This document shows, one piece after another, positions 44,724 through 55,716 of a stretch of 64,000 nucleotides of DNA (position 1 is the first letter of the stretch; the number at the start of each line of letters is the position of its first letter). The position numbers were made by a program, and so were the translations under genes. The notes under the pieces were generated by a model, which worked only from the letters and a program-made list of their open reading frames with translations, ran no database searches and was not told the origin of the DNA. Source of the DNA: an uncultured Alphaproteobacteria bacterium. GTDB lineage: Bacteria; Pseudomonadota; Alphaproteobacteria; UBA6615. The DNA is taken from positions 121,408 to 185,407 of the forward strand of contig CALSML010000001.1 of the NCBI GenBank assembly GCA_943787445.1. Direction: 5' to 3'.

Positions 44724-45966
44724 CAGGTGTTCACCGCCGCCAGTTGTTCCAACAATTCGATCTCCGCGTTGATGCGCTCATCCCAGCTCGGAATAAATGT
44801 GGATGCACGCGCGAAGATCGCTTCAGCCCGCTGTCGCCGTTCATCGGGATGTGCATCCAGATGAATCAAGGCATCACGAAGACCATCCACGTCTTCGGAA
44901 CCCCGGATCCGCCAGACCGTGTCCGGTGGCATGAGTTCATCCGTATCCACGTCAATGCCTCGGATGCCGGGTGCGGCTGGAATGATCATGCACACGCCGG
45001 TCCTCATTGCTTCCAGGTTGGCATTTGTCAAGTTGCACATCTGGTTGAGCGAAACATAGACATCGCAGTTCTGCTGCAGGTCGAGCACTTGTTCGTGGGG
45101 GACCTGCCCCAGGAAATGAACGCGATCGGAATGGTCCGTGCCTTTAGTCTTCCGCGCATCGGAGCCTTCGAAGGGCCCGCTTCCGGCGACGAAGGCGCGG
45201 AAACGTCCGGGTGCGGCGTCCATGGCGGCACGAACGGCATCGATGAAGGCGAGGCAGCCCTTGTCTTCGACAAGACGCGCCACGAAGAGGATGCTGGTTT
45301 CATCCTTGGTCGATCAGCGTCCGTGATCTCGGCGGGAAGATCCGCCGCCGCTTTCCGGTGCCACACCATTGATCATCATTCTGCGGGGTGTGTCTGGTGC
45401 GAGTGCGCGGTCCATCCATTGTTCCCCGCCACTGCCGTCCCGCGAGCAGATCACCATGCTGAATGGCGCGCGATAGGCCTTGCGGGTGATGCGCGGGACG
45501 GGGCCGTTGAGCTCGAGCATGCTGTGCATGGCCGGCGGGACGCCCATCACGCGCCAGACAACCGGGGTCTCGGTCCGGCGTGCGGTGAGGGCAGCCTGAT
45601 AGACATTGACCCGGTCGAAATAGGCCAGATCGGGTTGCAAAGTATCGAATTGTTTGCGGATTTCGCGGTACTGAAGGAGTTCACGCAGATAGCCGCGCGC
45701 GCGCCCGAAGCCCGGTGGCAGCGGTACGCGCTGGGGGATGACCGTGATGTCACGACCGAACCCGTCAATGGAGAAGGTTTCGGTTTTCTGTCCGGGCCAT
45801 CCCACGCATCATCCTTGACCGTGAAGACAATCCGCAGATCGTGTTCGCTCTGGTCGAGTTTTTCGAGCAGTCGGTACACGGTGGGGACACCGCGTGGGTC
45901 CCAGCGGCGTTCTCGGATCCCTTCGGCAAGGCCGCTGAACAGGCGAGAGACATAGAGGATACGCAT
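44723..45966 (-). pseudogene. GT4-type glycosyltransferase with at least three frame breaks
   Basis: ATG 45966 begins MRILYVSRLFSGLAEGI. The protein then continues in other frames through TFSIDGFGRDITVIPQR and VVWRVMGVPPAMHSMLELNG to LFVARLVEDKGCLAFIDAV, GRFRAFVAGSGPFEGSD and NANLEAMRTGVCMIIPA. The last segments are the donor-binding half of GT4. The breaks lie near 45795 (looks like a one-base loss), 45345 and 45308. The combined length of about 410 residues is normal for the family, so a single intact ancestor is clear. Frequent single-base breaks nearby point to sequencing error. Confidence 0.8.
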
Positions 45967-47557
45967 CAGTCGGCCGTGGCGGACAGGCCGCGTTCGGCCA
46001 GCCATGTCCGCGAGAGCAGCGAAACCGGATTGCGCAAATCATTTGCGGATTTCAGAAACTGGCTGTAGCCGAAGGGCGCATACTGATCCTGATACATGCC
46101 GAAATAGAGCATATGGCGCAGGAACTTGTCCCGTCGCGCCGGACCCAGAGTCAGCCGGATCAGGCGTGAGGGGATGAGCACGGCTTTTGTCAGCCCGGAC
46201 CACTGGTCGACCTTGGGTTCGAACTCGCGGAACAGACCGCGATAATCCCAGCGCGCCAGCGCGGTGCGGAACAGTTTCTGACGGTATTTCTGCTCGATCG
46301 GCACATTGCGCCAGAACTCGACAAGCGCGCTGTCCCAGAGCGGAAGCGACCAGTCGCGGCCCAGAAACTCGTAGTTGCGCTGGCCGTTGATCACATATTT
46401 GGCCTGTCGCTCGTCAAACTCGAATTGCTCGTAATGGGCAATGGCCGTGTCGCGATCGAGGGTTTCGTGCGGCGTGATGCCGAGTTGGGCGAAAACGCGG
46501 TCGCGCAATGCATCAAGACGGTCGGGGGTCTTGAGCGAATTCCAGAGCGAGAAGTGTTTGCCGACAATCGCATCAAACAGAGAATCCGGACCTGGCGCGG
46601 ATTGCATCAGACTTGGCCGGGATATGCCCACCGGAAATGAAGTCGCCGGTCTGGCCGTTTACGATGATGGCATCTTCGGGCAGGGCGTCCTTCGGATTCG
46701 AACTGCTGCAATGTGAGCAGATCCTGAAAATTGGGACAGCGGACAGGCCGTCGCAATAGGCTCCAATAGGCATTGCGGTGCGGGACTGGCGAAAAACGTC
46801 GCATGGCGGCAGTTCGGCTGGGGACAAACCTCCAGGGTACTTGCAAACGATCTGCGATGATTTTGCCGCCCGCATTTCATCATTTCCCCTGGGGCCATAG
46901 GTGAAGGCGAACAGATTGTCGTAGCCCTGCTCCACGAACTTGGCGAGCAGGATGCGGGAATCCCGCCCGCCGCTCAGGGCACCCAGAGCGGCCGACCCGC
47001 AGCCTGTGCGATGGTGCGCGCGATCGCGCCATCCAGAACATCGAGGAATTCCTCGACAGAACGTCCTCTGAACGGTGATCAATCGGGCCCGGCATGTAGG
47101 CGCGATAGCGTGTGACCGCGGGTACGGTTGCGTCCGAGTCCAGATGAGCGAGGCTACCGGCCTCCAGCTGGTGCAGCCCCTGAAACAAGCGTCTGGCCAC
47201 CGGTGACAAATCCGGCCATGGCGGCATCGGTGACCCCGTCCGCGTTCTGGGGTGTTCAGTGCCTTGCTGGTGCGCAGCAGATGCGCGTCGTTCGACACGG
47301 CATCGTTCGGAGTAGAAGATCGGCGATGAACGGCAATGATCGACAATCGCGCAGCAAAGTCGGGGCCCTTGATGATGCCGCAAAATGCCCTCGGCACGTC
47401 CCGGCCGCCTGCGCCAGGCTCGGCTGTTGGTGCGGCAGATTCGAGGGGTGTGACAAGGGCTCGACGGCTTGCGGGTCGCCTGTGGCGAGTGTCTGCAGAT
47501 CCCGCACGTGCGCGACTGCCAGCCGAAACGCTCTGCGGCGAGTAATTCTGCTGGCAT
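45966..47557 (-). pseudogene. asparagine-synthase-like protein, several frame breaks
   Basis: Recognisable pieces in three frames are LSGGRDSRILLAKFVEQGYDN (PP-loop, near 46960), NLFAFTYGPRGNDEMRAAK, EDAIIVNGQTGDFISGGHI (near 46660) and an uninterrupted C-terminal 220 residues ending at 45966. The N-terminal third (from ATG 47557) is hard to follow and shows no clear class II glutaminase Cys2 start, so ammonia may come from elsewhere. At least four indels are needed to restore a single frame. It shares a base with the GT4 gene start. An amide-forming step on a sugar acid is an inference. Confidence 0.65.
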
Positions 47558-47570
47558 CGGCCGTGCCGGA

Positions 47571-48522
47571 TCAGTCGACCGGCGCCAGGACCACGGTACG
47601 TAAGCCGCCGGTCTGGCAGATGCATTTGAGAGCGTCTTCGTTGTGAAATGTTCTCGAAGATGACCCGCTCGACACCGTCGGTCGGGATGGGTGCGAGACC
47701 CTTGTAGCCGAGGGATTCGACCAGCTTGGTCCCTTCCTGCCAGGAGGACGCGGCACGGGGCACCCCATAACCGCAGGCAAAAAGCTCGGTCAGAACACCC
47801 GGTCATGTCGTGCTCTCGGGAATACCGCGACAGATGGGTCTCGAAGATGATTGTCGGACGCATTTCTGCCAGCCTTGATGGCGTCAATCATACCCCGAAT
47901 GACCTCGACCTCATGGCCCTTCCACATCCATGCGGATCAGGTCGGGTGCGCCGTGTTCAGCGGCCAGTTCGGGAACCGTATAGGTGCGCACGGAGATCTG
48001 CTCACCGCTGAGCATATGGGCGGCGCTGCCATTGGCATGAAAGGTGCCGAGATTGGAATGCGCCGACAGGTGAAAGGATGCGGTGCCCGGTGTGTCGGAC
48101 ACAGCGCCTTCGAGAACCGTGATCCGTTCTCCTTCGCCGTTGAGTTCAGATTGCGTTTGAGCAGTGCGATGTTCGATGGCGACGGCTCGATCGCAAGCAT
48201 CTTGCCCTCTGGTCCGATCAGGCCCAGTTCCATCAGCGCGTAGTAGCCGATATTCGCCCCGATATCGAAGACCGTCATGCCCGGGCGGGCGATCTGCTCG
48301 AGCAGGATCTTGTGGTCCACTTCGCGGGTGCCAAACAGCAGCAGCGACCGGCTGATGCCGCGATCCTGCAAGGTCGATCAGCATGCGATAGTCGTGGATG
48401 CGCTTTTCCAAGAACCGGCGGCGCAGAACCTTGCTCTGCAGGCCTGCCAACCTGATTGCCGATGCGCCATCAGGGTCAGTGGCCCCGCGATCACGCCAGG
48501 TGGTGTAGATGCTCGACAACAT
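47571..48522 (-). pseudogene. FkbM-family methyltransferase, several frame breaks
   Basis: From ATG 48522 (MLSSIYTTWRDRG) the chain can be followed across frames: LEKRIHDYRMLIDL, then MTVFDIGANIGYYALMELGLIG (SAM motif I), MLAIEPSPSNIALLKRNL, DLIRMDVEGHEVEVIRGMI (FkbM signature), PTIIFETHLSRYSREHDMT, and a C-terminus ending LRTVVLAPVD at 47571. The breaks are near 48368, 48140, 47925, 47855 and 47800. Total length of about 310 residues is normal. The order of conserved pieces argues for a recently intact gene. Confidence 0.7.
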
Positions 48523-48527
48523 GCGGG

Positions 48528-49351
48528 TCACATTACCATTCGCTGTAAGGACATATTCGTCCAGTTGAAACGTTTCGACGGCTCGTCCGTCAGTGTCCGA
48601 TACCGTGTAGCCGGAGGCCTCCGCAAGTGCATGAAGCTCATCGCGTCCCGCCCCAGTGCTTTTAGTGCTGCGGGTGGATGCTGACAACCAGCAATGGGCG
48701 TGCTTCGGCCAGAATTTCACGCGCACCCTCCAGGACCGCAAACTCTGCGCCCTCGACATCGATCTTGATGACATCGGGCCGGATGCCCTGGGTGCGGCAG
48801 AAAGCATCGAGGGTTGTTTGGGTGTGATGGGTTTCCACATATTCGTCTCGGATTTGATGGGCGCGCGCGTGTTCATGCCGCTGACCCCGGCATGCTCGTA
48901 GAACACCATATCCGCGACTTCGCGTCACCCACCAGAGAATCGACCACGTCACATTCTCGATGGCGTTGCAGGTATATGGCGTTGCAGCGTCTGCGGTTCG
49001 CCTGGGACGGCTCGAAGGCAAACACCTGTCCGCCGGTGCCAGGACCTGACTGACGGGCATTGTGACAAGCCCGATATGCGCGCCGATGTCGAGCATGCAG
49101 GCCTTGTCCCGGCTGGCTTCCACACAGAATTCAAACCCGCTGTTGTGGCGCTCGCCCCAGTTCTCGAAATCGCTGAACGCGAATTCCCCGGACATCTCGA
49201 ACGGGCCGTACCGCCCGATCCGATGGCTCGACAGCGTGAGGAACCCGTGCGGAATGTGACGCCGGTAGAGATTGCCCAAGCGGGTCCAGACCGGCGACAG
49301 AAACCGCAGCGGCCCGTGCCGCAACCGGCGCAAAATTGCGACGACACTCAT
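48528..49351 (-). pseudogene. FkbM-family methyltransferase, several frame breaks
   Basis: ATG 49351 starts MSVVAILRRLRHGPLRF. CMLDIGAHIGLVTMPVSQVL is motif I (near 49080). After a scrambled stretch around 48910-49040, IRPDVIKIDVEGAEFAVLEG (FkbM signature) and PLLVVSIHPQH follow, and a C-terminal piece LHALAEASGYTVSDTDG lies in another frame. The presumed stop TGA near 48528 needs a last shift. It is the first gene of this minus-strand operon, facing the TonB-dependent receptor gene across 58 bp that must hold promoters for both; none is obvious. Confidence 0.65.
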
Positions 49352-49409
49352 TGAACTGGGGGTGGCTGGCGAATAGTGTGAGCGCCCATCATGGGTTGAA
49401 CTGAATCTG

Positions 49410-51423
49410 GTGTCTGAACTGTCAAACGGCAGCATGAAAGATCATATCAGTGCGACTCAATCAGACCAATGGATTGCTTTCGTGAGCCCTAAAAAAATCA
49501 ATGTGAAATCTGTACGCCATGGCTTGGCTCTGGGGGCTGTTGCGAGTTTCATGGCTGTCGGGCAAGCCGCGGCGCAAAGTAACACTGTCCCGCGCGCAGA
49601 TACGGTGGTGGTCACCGCATCCCGCCTGTCCTCGACCCTGTCCAACACAGCAGTCAGCACCACGGTTCTGACCCGGCGTGACATCGATGCTGTGCAACCG
49701 TCAGATACAGTCGATCTGTTGCGTCATGTGCCCGGGGTCCATATTGATCAGCCTGGGGGCCTGGGCGGTGTGAGCTCTATTTACCTTCGCGGCGGTGACC
49801 CCAATTACACACAGATCCTGATTGACGGCGTTCAAATGAACGATCCGACCAACAGTCGTGGCGGATCCTTTGATGTGTCGTCCATCGACATGGGCTCTCT
49901 CGAGCGGGTGGAAATCATCCGAGGCTCGCAATCCGCGGTTCACGGTGCGAATGCGATTTCGGGCACGATCAACTTCATCACCCATGGCGGTGGATCGGAC
50001 AAGCCGCAATACAGCGCGACAATTGCTGGCGGGTTTTCCGGCTATCGGCGCAGCAGTGTTGAGGCGCGTGGCCCGCTCTCGCCGGATGCCGGTCTGGCTC
50101 TGAGAGCCGCCCTGATTGACGACGGTGATGCGATTGAAGGAAGCCGGTTCCAAATCGGGTGCTCAGTGCGAAATCCGATATTTTTCCATCGGATGATTCT
50201 TCGTTGCGGCTTGTGGCGCGGCTGTCGGACAACAACAGTTCGAATTTCCCCGATGACAGTGGTGGTCCGGTCTTTGCGGTGCGACGCACCAGCGACACAC
50301 GATATGTCACGGAGATTTCAGCCGGTCTGGTGTTTGAACAGCAGGTGAGTGATCCGGTCCGGGTCACGGTGGAAAGCATCCTCTATCGTCACCGGGAAGT
50401 GTTCTCTTCCCGGGGCGTGGCACCGGGGGTGCGCAGTGCCTTCGGGATCCCGGTTAACAGCAGTGAAAGCCTGTATGAGCGGGGAGAGGTTCAGGCGAGC
50501 GCCAATCTGACCGTGACCAGGAACTTGGAACTGGTTGCCGGTGGTGCGGTGTTGCGGGAAAACGGGGCGAGCGATAGTCGTTTGATCACCGGGGGTGCCC
50601 CTACCGACAGCCGTTTTTCCCTGCGGCGGACGACCCGGAGCGGTTTTGCCGAAGCGCGCTGGCAGGTGGTTCCGGACTGGTCGCTTCAGGCCGGTATGCG
50701 TGCCGACAGCCCGGATGGTTTCTCGACCCAAACAAATATGTCGGTGGGTTCGATTTACACGCTAAGGCCCTGGGGTACGGAATGGCGTAAGGAATTGGGC
50801 TGAGGGTTTCAAGCTGCCGAGCTTCTTTGCTTTGGGGAATGCAATTGTCGGTGATCCGACACTCCGGCTTGGAAACAAGCTCGAGTGTTGAAACTTCCCT
50901 GCGCCAACCGGTGTTCAACGGTCGTGGCGATATCGGTCTCTCTGTGTTTCGGACCTATTTCTATGACAGTGTCGATTTTGATTCTTCGATCAACCGGCTG
51001 GTCAATCGAAATGAAGCCGTTGCCTGGGGCAGTGAGCTGACGGGGAGCTGGTCGCTCGATGATGCGTTCACATTCGGGGGCCATGTCACCTTTGTGGATA
51101 CCGATATTCGCGATGATCAGGATGAACTTCGCAATCGTCCGAAATGGCGCGGTGGGATAGATCTTCGTTGGACTGAGATCAGGGGTGTGACGCTTTCCGG
51201 GCAGGCACTCTATGTGGGACGCGTTCTGGATTCCTCGATTCCCACTGGTGACCGCGCGCTGTCGGATTATACCCGTTTTGATGTGGCGGCGAGTTGGCGC
51301 TTCGCGGATGGCTGGGATCTGGGTCTTGCGGTCGATAATATTTTCGACAACCGGTACGAAGAAGCCGTTGGTTTTCAGGCGCCGGGAATTCTTCCCCGGA
51401 TGTCACTCAAGGTTGTGTTCTGA
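49410..51423 (+). pseudogene. TonB-dependent outer-membrane receptor (BtuB-like), three frame breaks
   Basis: A signal peptide (HGLALGAVASFMAVGQAAA) is followed by a TonB box-like TVVVTASR, a plug domain (IDAVQPSDTVDLLRHVPGVHID, SIYLRGGDPNYTQILIDGV, RVEIIRGSQSAVHGANAISGTINF) and a beta barrel ending in LGLAVDNIFDNRYEEAVGFQAPG and a C-terminal aromatic (VVF). The frame changes are near 50150, 50795 and 50875. The total of about 665 residues is normal for a BtuB-like transporter. No cobalamin riboswitch is visible upstream. It would import a large ligand such as a vitamin, siderophore or oligosaccharide, powered by the neighbouring TonB. Confidence 0.85.
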
Positions 51424-51435
51424 GTCGCTCCGGTT

Positions 51436-52179
51436 TCACTGCAGACGAAACTCGATAGGAACTTCGATCTGTCCGGCTATGGCTCGCCCGTCGCGCAGAG
51501 CCGGGCGGAACGTCCAGCCGGTGACGGCTTTACGGGCAGCCGTATCGAGAATTTGATGCCCGCTGCTCTGCGCGATTTCAGTTCCGAGCACGTTTCCACT
51601 GGGCCCAATTCGGGCACGGATGATGGCCTGGCCTTCGTATCCGCGCTTTCTGGCTGCCAGCGGATAGCGGGGTTGGGTGTTGCGGCCGACCGCGATCCGG
51701 GCACCAATCGTTATCCCTGAAGCTGATGATACCGGCGTATCCGTCACCGGAATATCTGAATTGTCACTCAGGCTTGCCATGTCAGTTGCGCGCGGCCCGG
51801 GTTTGATCCGCGGAGTTGCATTGACCGTGGGCAGGATCACGTCCGTGATCTCTCTCGCGCGTGTTGCTGGTGGTGATGTAATCGCGATGGAGAGCGGTGC
51901 GTGTGCCGCAGTGATCGTGGCGGTTGCAAGGTGCGCGGTTGCAGTCGCGAGGGGTTCGTGAATGGGGGTCTCCGCTGCTGCGACATCAGTGTGAGGCATC
52001 GGCGCCTCCGAAGTCTGTGGGGCCACGGTCTGGTTTGCCTCGATCCTGATATCCACCAGATGAACGGCGACATCGTTCGGCTCCGGGTTGTCAGCGAACA
52101 GCACACCAAAGACGGCAAGATGGGCCCCCAGAGAGAGCGTGGCGCCGCCAAGCGCAAGTGGATGCAGGCCGAGTTTCAT
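51436..52179 (-). CDS. TonB-family energy transducer
   Basis: 247 residues. One N-terminal TM helix (LALGGATLSLGAHLAVFGVLFA) is followed by a long Ala/Thr/Pro-rich periplasmic linker without the usual Pro-Lys/Pro-Glu repeats. The C-terminal TonB domain (PRYPLAARKRGYEGQAIIRARIGPSGNV, DTAARKAVTGWTFRPAL) is complete. It couples the proton motive force to outer-membrane receptors. It is convergent with the receptor gene, with stop codons 12 bp apart, so the pair is functionally linked but transcribed separately. Confidence 0.88.
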   Translation of the reverse strand: MKLGLHPLALGGATLSLGAHLAVFGVLFADNPEPNDVAVHLVDIRIEANQTVAPQTSEAPMPHTDVAAAETPIHEPLATATAHLATATITAAHAPLSIAITSPPATRAREITDVILPTVNATPRIKPGPRATDMASLSDNSDIPVTDTPVSSASGITIGARIAVGRNTQPRYPLAARKRGYEGQAIIRARIGPSGNVLGTEIAQSSGHQILDTAARKAVTGWTFRPALRDGRAIAGQIEVPIEFRLQ

Positions 52180-52212
52180 GTATCGATCGGTCTTATGAGC
52201 GTGACCCGTAGT

Positions 52213-54027
52213 TTATAGGCTGATCGGGAAAATGCTGGTAATTCTTCGTGCGCCTTCGAGTGGTCCGGTTGGCCAGTCTTCCGAGCAGACCGCATAGGTG
52301 CGACCGTCTCTGGGAACAGTCATGTTTTCGGCGATCCCGACATAATTCACCCAGACGGGGTCCGGGACGAGATCATAGATCAGCAGATAGGTTGTGCCAG
52401 GCGTTGCCTTGCGCAGTCCGTCTGCTTTCGCCACATGCTTGTGCATTCGGCTGATGAAATCGCTGACAGCCGGACTGGCCGGCCAGATTTTCTCTTGCCC
52501 GTCTGCGACAATAGAAAGGACCGGACTGCCGGGACCAAGGCGGGCAACGGCGATATCTGACCCTGATGCACAGCTTGCAGCTGGCAGTGATGTGTGACGG
52601 CTTTGGATACCGGTGGTCCCGATCATAACGGGGATCAATGTAACGATGAGAACCAGAAACAATGCGAAGACCACATTGGTTGCTCCGGTTGTTCTTGCGG
52701 TCACGAAAGTTGGTGTATCTGCGATCTCATCGCGGTGGCCTATAACGCGTTGAGCCATCGTATTGGACAGAACGAAAAACCCGATAGCCACAATGGCCGC
52801 GTCCGCTGCGATGGTGGCCGCATAAACACGTGTTCCGGCATCGAAGGAAATGATGGGGGCGGAAGTCGCGATTCCGAGCGCAATCAGGCCGAGCATCAGT
52901 TTCGTCGGCTCGCGGCGATGGCGCAGGAGATGCACAATGCCCGTGAGCCAGCACAGCACAATGAAAATGCGTGCCGGCAGCCAGGGGATATATTTCAGGA
53001 TACGCTCAAGATAGATCAGAAAGCCCTTTGTCAGACCTTGAGCAGCTAGCTCCGGACTTTCGAGAAAGACTTTCCAGGCGGCAGCATAGACATCGCGTGC
53101 GATCTGACTTTCGGGGATGCCGCGACGGAAGAATTCTGGATGTACGTCGAAGATGTAGAGCCAGCCTTTCCCTCCCGAGACAACGCCGAAAATCGTGTAG
53201 GAGAAGTTCGCGTGCGTATCACCGGGGTCGCCGCCAAGCAGCGCGGAGACGATCGGGCCAACCGCGAGCCCTGCAATAATTGCGGTCAGCAAAAACGCGG
53301 ACCTGACAATGCGAGTTCGCCAGGTAAAATTGGGCAACAGCAGTGGCCAGAGCAAGAGCAATGGCAGTACAAACAGCGCGCCGGCGCGGGCGCTCAGTGC
53401 CACGGTCAGCAGAAACATGCCGGTGGCCAGTGTACCGATATGCCGGGTTTGGGTTCCGTTCAGCAGGAAAACCATTGCGACCACGCCGAGAACCAGACCG
53501 AGATTTTCAGTCAGGGTCGTCACCGAATGACTGCTTGCAAATGCGGCGATTGGGGCCATCGCCACTATCGCAACCGCAAAACCCCAGCGCGTTGATATCG
53601 TTTTGGCGAACAGGAATAAGCCCGCAGCAAGCACCAGAGCCTGGATCACGAGCATCAGCTGCAGGTCGCGCCCGGCCGCGCTGAGCAGACTGGTCAGATA
53701 GGCCGTGTAGTGGGGGCGTCGCTGACAGAAGGAATCCAGCGCGATGCCATCGGCAAGGGCGCGGGCGCAATTGAAATAGCCGGCGGCATCATTCCACGGC
53801 AACAATCCCCCCACCGCGTTCGGCAGGCTTCGCCCACCCATCCAGTGGCCAAACATGGGGAGCAGGACAGCGATCAGAACGAGAAGTCCCAGCATCAGCA
53901 AGCCGCGGGTCGTGGGGAGCTGATGTGTTGGTTGCCGCCGTACAATTGCGAGACCAACGATCAAAATGGCACAGCCGGCCAAGGTTGCGCCCACCCATTT
54001 GTCTGCAAATACGATCAAGTCACTCAC
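52213..54027 (-). CDS. large polytopic membrane protein, GT-C-like
   Basis: 604 residues from GTG 54027, with roughly twelve hydrophobic segments. An early periplasmic loop contains LLPWNDAAGYFNCARALADG, with an acidic residue after TM2 as in GT-C glycosyltransferases. A soluble C-terminal domain of about 130 residues (LPAASCASGSDIAVARLGPGSP) probably faces the periplasm. No family assignment can be made. It is the last gene after regulator, antiterminator and flippase-like genes in one minus-strand run. Confidence 0.6.
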   Translation of the reverse strand: MSDLIVFADKWVGATLAGCAILIVGLAIVRRQPTHQLPTTRGLLMLGLLVLIAVLLPMFGHWMGGRSLPNAVGGLLPWNDAAGYFNCARALADGIALDSFCQRRPHYTAYLTSLLSAAGRDLQLMLVIQALVLAAGLFLFAKTISTRWGFAVAIVAMAPIAAFASSHSVTTLTENLGLVLGVVAMVFLLNGTQTRHIGTLATGMFLLTVALSARAGALFVLPLLLLWPLLLPNFTWRTRIVRSAFLLTAIIAGLAVGPIVSALLGGDPGDTHANFSYTIFGVVSGGKGWLYIFDVHPEFFRRGIPESQIARDVYAAAWKVFLESPELAAQGLTKGFLIYLERILKYIPWLPARIFIVLCWLTGIVHLLRHRREPTKLMLGLIALGIATSAPIISFDAGTRVYAATIAADAAIVAIGFFVLSNTMAQRVIGHRDEIADTPTFVTARTTGATNVVFALFLVLIVTLIPVMIGTTGIQSRHTSLPAASCASGSDIAVARLGPGSPVLSIVADGQEKIWPASPAVSDFISRMHKHVAKADGLRKATPGTTYLLIYDLVPDPVWVNYVGIAENMTVPRDGRTYAVCSEDWPTGPLEGARRITSIFPISL

Positions 54028-54069
54028 GATTGAGCCTTTGGTGTCTGAAGCGGGGCCGAGATGTCAGGC

Positions 54070-55017
54070 CTAACTTGCGCGCCGGTCGGATTTCAGCCAG
54101 AAAATGGCACCGGGGATACTGCCGAGAATCAGAACAGTGCCAAACAGGATGGACACACTGAATGCATGGGCTGAAGCAATACCCATGCCGCCAAGAATAA
54201 TGACCAGCGCCTGCTCGCGGACACCCCAGCCGGCAATCGAAACCGGAATGCTGACCACAAGAAGGGTTGGCACCATTGCGATCAGATAGATCATGAAGGA
54301 GGCATCGCCTCCGAGAGCCTTATCGATGGTCCACGCGATTCCGATGGAACAAAGGTGGATGAGAATCGATGTCGACAACACACCTGCCGCGGCGCTTCGA
54401 TGGGTGACAAGTGCGCGCGCATTCTGTGACAGACCGATCAGGAGCCCCAGAAACTTGTGTGTCCGGAAACGGTGCGTGAGAGGGTTGTCCAGAACGAACA
54501 GGGCCAGCACCGCGATCCAACCGGCACCGACAAGTGCGGCGAGTCCGGCAATGGCCAGCGGATCGTCAATCCGGTTTGCAAGGAATGGGAGGCTTGCCGT
54601 GGAGAGGGCAATCAGAACGATCAGGCCCATGATGCGATCCAGAAGCACGCTGCTGATTGCAGGGTTGGTCGCAATGCCAGCCCCGCGCAAATAGTACATG
54701 CGCATGGCATCCCCGCCGATATTCGATGGCAGACATTGATTGAAAAACTGGCCGACCATGATTAGCCGCAAGGCGGCAGGCAAGGGCAGGTTCTGATTGA
54801 GACTGCGCAGCACATAGTGCCAGCGCAGGGCGGCGCAGATCACCTGTGTGAGGTAGATCAGCGCCACCAGCGCGATCCAGCTGATTTCAATCCCGACAAT
54901 CTTGTCCCGGATTGCGATGAGATCGATCTGTGTGAACAAAAAATAAATAAGGGAAACGGACAACAGTATTTTGACGACGAGAGATGCGCGTTTAACCAGG
55001 ACACCCTTGTCAGACAT
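54070..55017 (-). CDS. flippase-like (LPG synthase TM / UPF0104) membrane protein
   Basis: 315 residues, eight or so TM helices. VICAALRWHYVLRSLNQNLPLPAALRLIMVGQFFNQCLPSNIGGDAMRMYYL (split here by a short loop) is the hallmark of the AglD/lysylphosphatidylglycerol-synthase TM family, and a later SIPVSIAGWGVREQALVIILG segment matches its C-terminal motif. Such proteins are thought to move or hold lipid-linked sugars. There is no strong Shine-Dalgarno before ATG 55017; a 186-bp gap separates it from the antiterminator gene. Confidence 0.85.
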   Translation of the reverse strand: MSDKGVLVKRASLVVKILLSVSLIYFLFTQIDLIAIRDKIVGIEISWIALVALIYLTQVICAALRWHYVLRSLNQNLPLPAALRLIMVGQFFNQCLPSNIGGDAMRMYYLRGAGIATNPAISSVLLDRIMGLIVLIALSTASLPFLANRIDDPLAIAGLAALVGAGWIAVLALFVLDNPLTHRFRTHKFLGLLIGLSQNARALVTHRSAAAGVLSTSILIHLCSIGIAWTIDKALGGDASFMIYLIAMVPTLLVVSIPVSIAGWGVREQALVIILGGMGIASAHAFSVSILFGTVLILGSIPGAIFWLKSDRRAS

Positions 55018-55203
55018 TATTGATATTGCCGTTTTCTGCCGGATCGGCGAATTGAAATTCGATCACTGTGTGCCGTGTGTTACGAGCATTTCGAGCCACG
55101 TCGTTTGTATCGAATTCCATAGCACCGATTTTCCGTTCGTCCCACCACCTTGTCGGTGATGAAGGGTCTCAATGACATGACTGGCGACAGGTACGAAACG
55201 AGG
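55018..55203. other. 186-bp gap between antiterminator and flippase-like genes
   Basis: I see no open reading frame with family features and no ops-like element here. There is a short inverted repeat around GAATTGAAATTC near 55051 but no U-run after it. It may hold a promoter for the flippase gene; none is convincing. Confidence 0.4.
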
Positions 55204-55716
55204 TTAGCCGGCCGGGGCCAATGCCGTCAGAGGCATTTTGACCCGAACCTGGCGCCCCAGAAGTTCGAGCAGCAGAAAGACCCGGTGCTGATCAGAGGGG
55301 GCGTCAAAAATGCCTACATGGTCGGTCATCGCACCATCGGTAATACGGACCTTATCGCCTTTCTGCAATCCGGCATGTTCGCCCAGAATCACATACCCGC
55401 TTTCATCTTCATGCCGCTTGATATCCTCGATCACATCGTCGGGGATCGGCGCGGGCAAGCCGCTGTGACAGATCAGTTCGCTGACCCCGATGGTGGAGTT
55501 CAGCGCGCGCCAGCGCGCACGCTCGGGGTCCATACCCACGAACAGATAACCTGGAAACAGCGGTGACTGGACCGTGTCTGTCTTGCGGGCATGGCGCCGT
55601 CGTTTCAGATAGCGCGGCAGATAGCCGTCAAAACCCTGCCGCATGATATGGGCCAGCGCCTTGAACTCTCCATTCGGATGGGTGCGCACCACAAACCAGC
55701 GTTTGCTCGCTGTCAT
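55204..55716 (-). CDS. RfaH/NusG-like transcription antitermination protein
   Basis: 170 residues. The NGN domain opens WFVVRTHPNGEFKALAHIMRQGFDGYLP and contains PLFPGYLFVGMDPE, the core that contacts RNA polymerase. A C-terminal KOW region has GLQKGDKVRITDGAMTDHVGIFD, followed by VFLLLELLGRQVRVKMP. Specialised paralogues of this kind act on long surface-polysaccharide operons by binding an ops element in paused transcription complexes. Its start overlaps the stop of the winged-helix regulator by ATGA. A matching ops-like site lies at 36593-36605. Confidence 0.9.
   Translation of the reverse strand: MTASKRWFVVRTHPNGEFKALAHIMRQGFDGYLPRYLKRRRHARKTDTVQSPLFPGYLFVGMDPERARWRALNSTIGVSELICHSGLPAPIPDDVIEDIKRHEDESGYVILGEHAGLQKGDKVRITDGAMTDHVGIFDAPSDQHRVFLLLELLGRQVRVKMPLTALAPAG

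Noticed and set aside
49352-49409. Cobalamin riboswitch before the BtuB-like receptor
   Set aside because: Only 58 bp separate the divergent starts and no B12-box-like sequence is visible.
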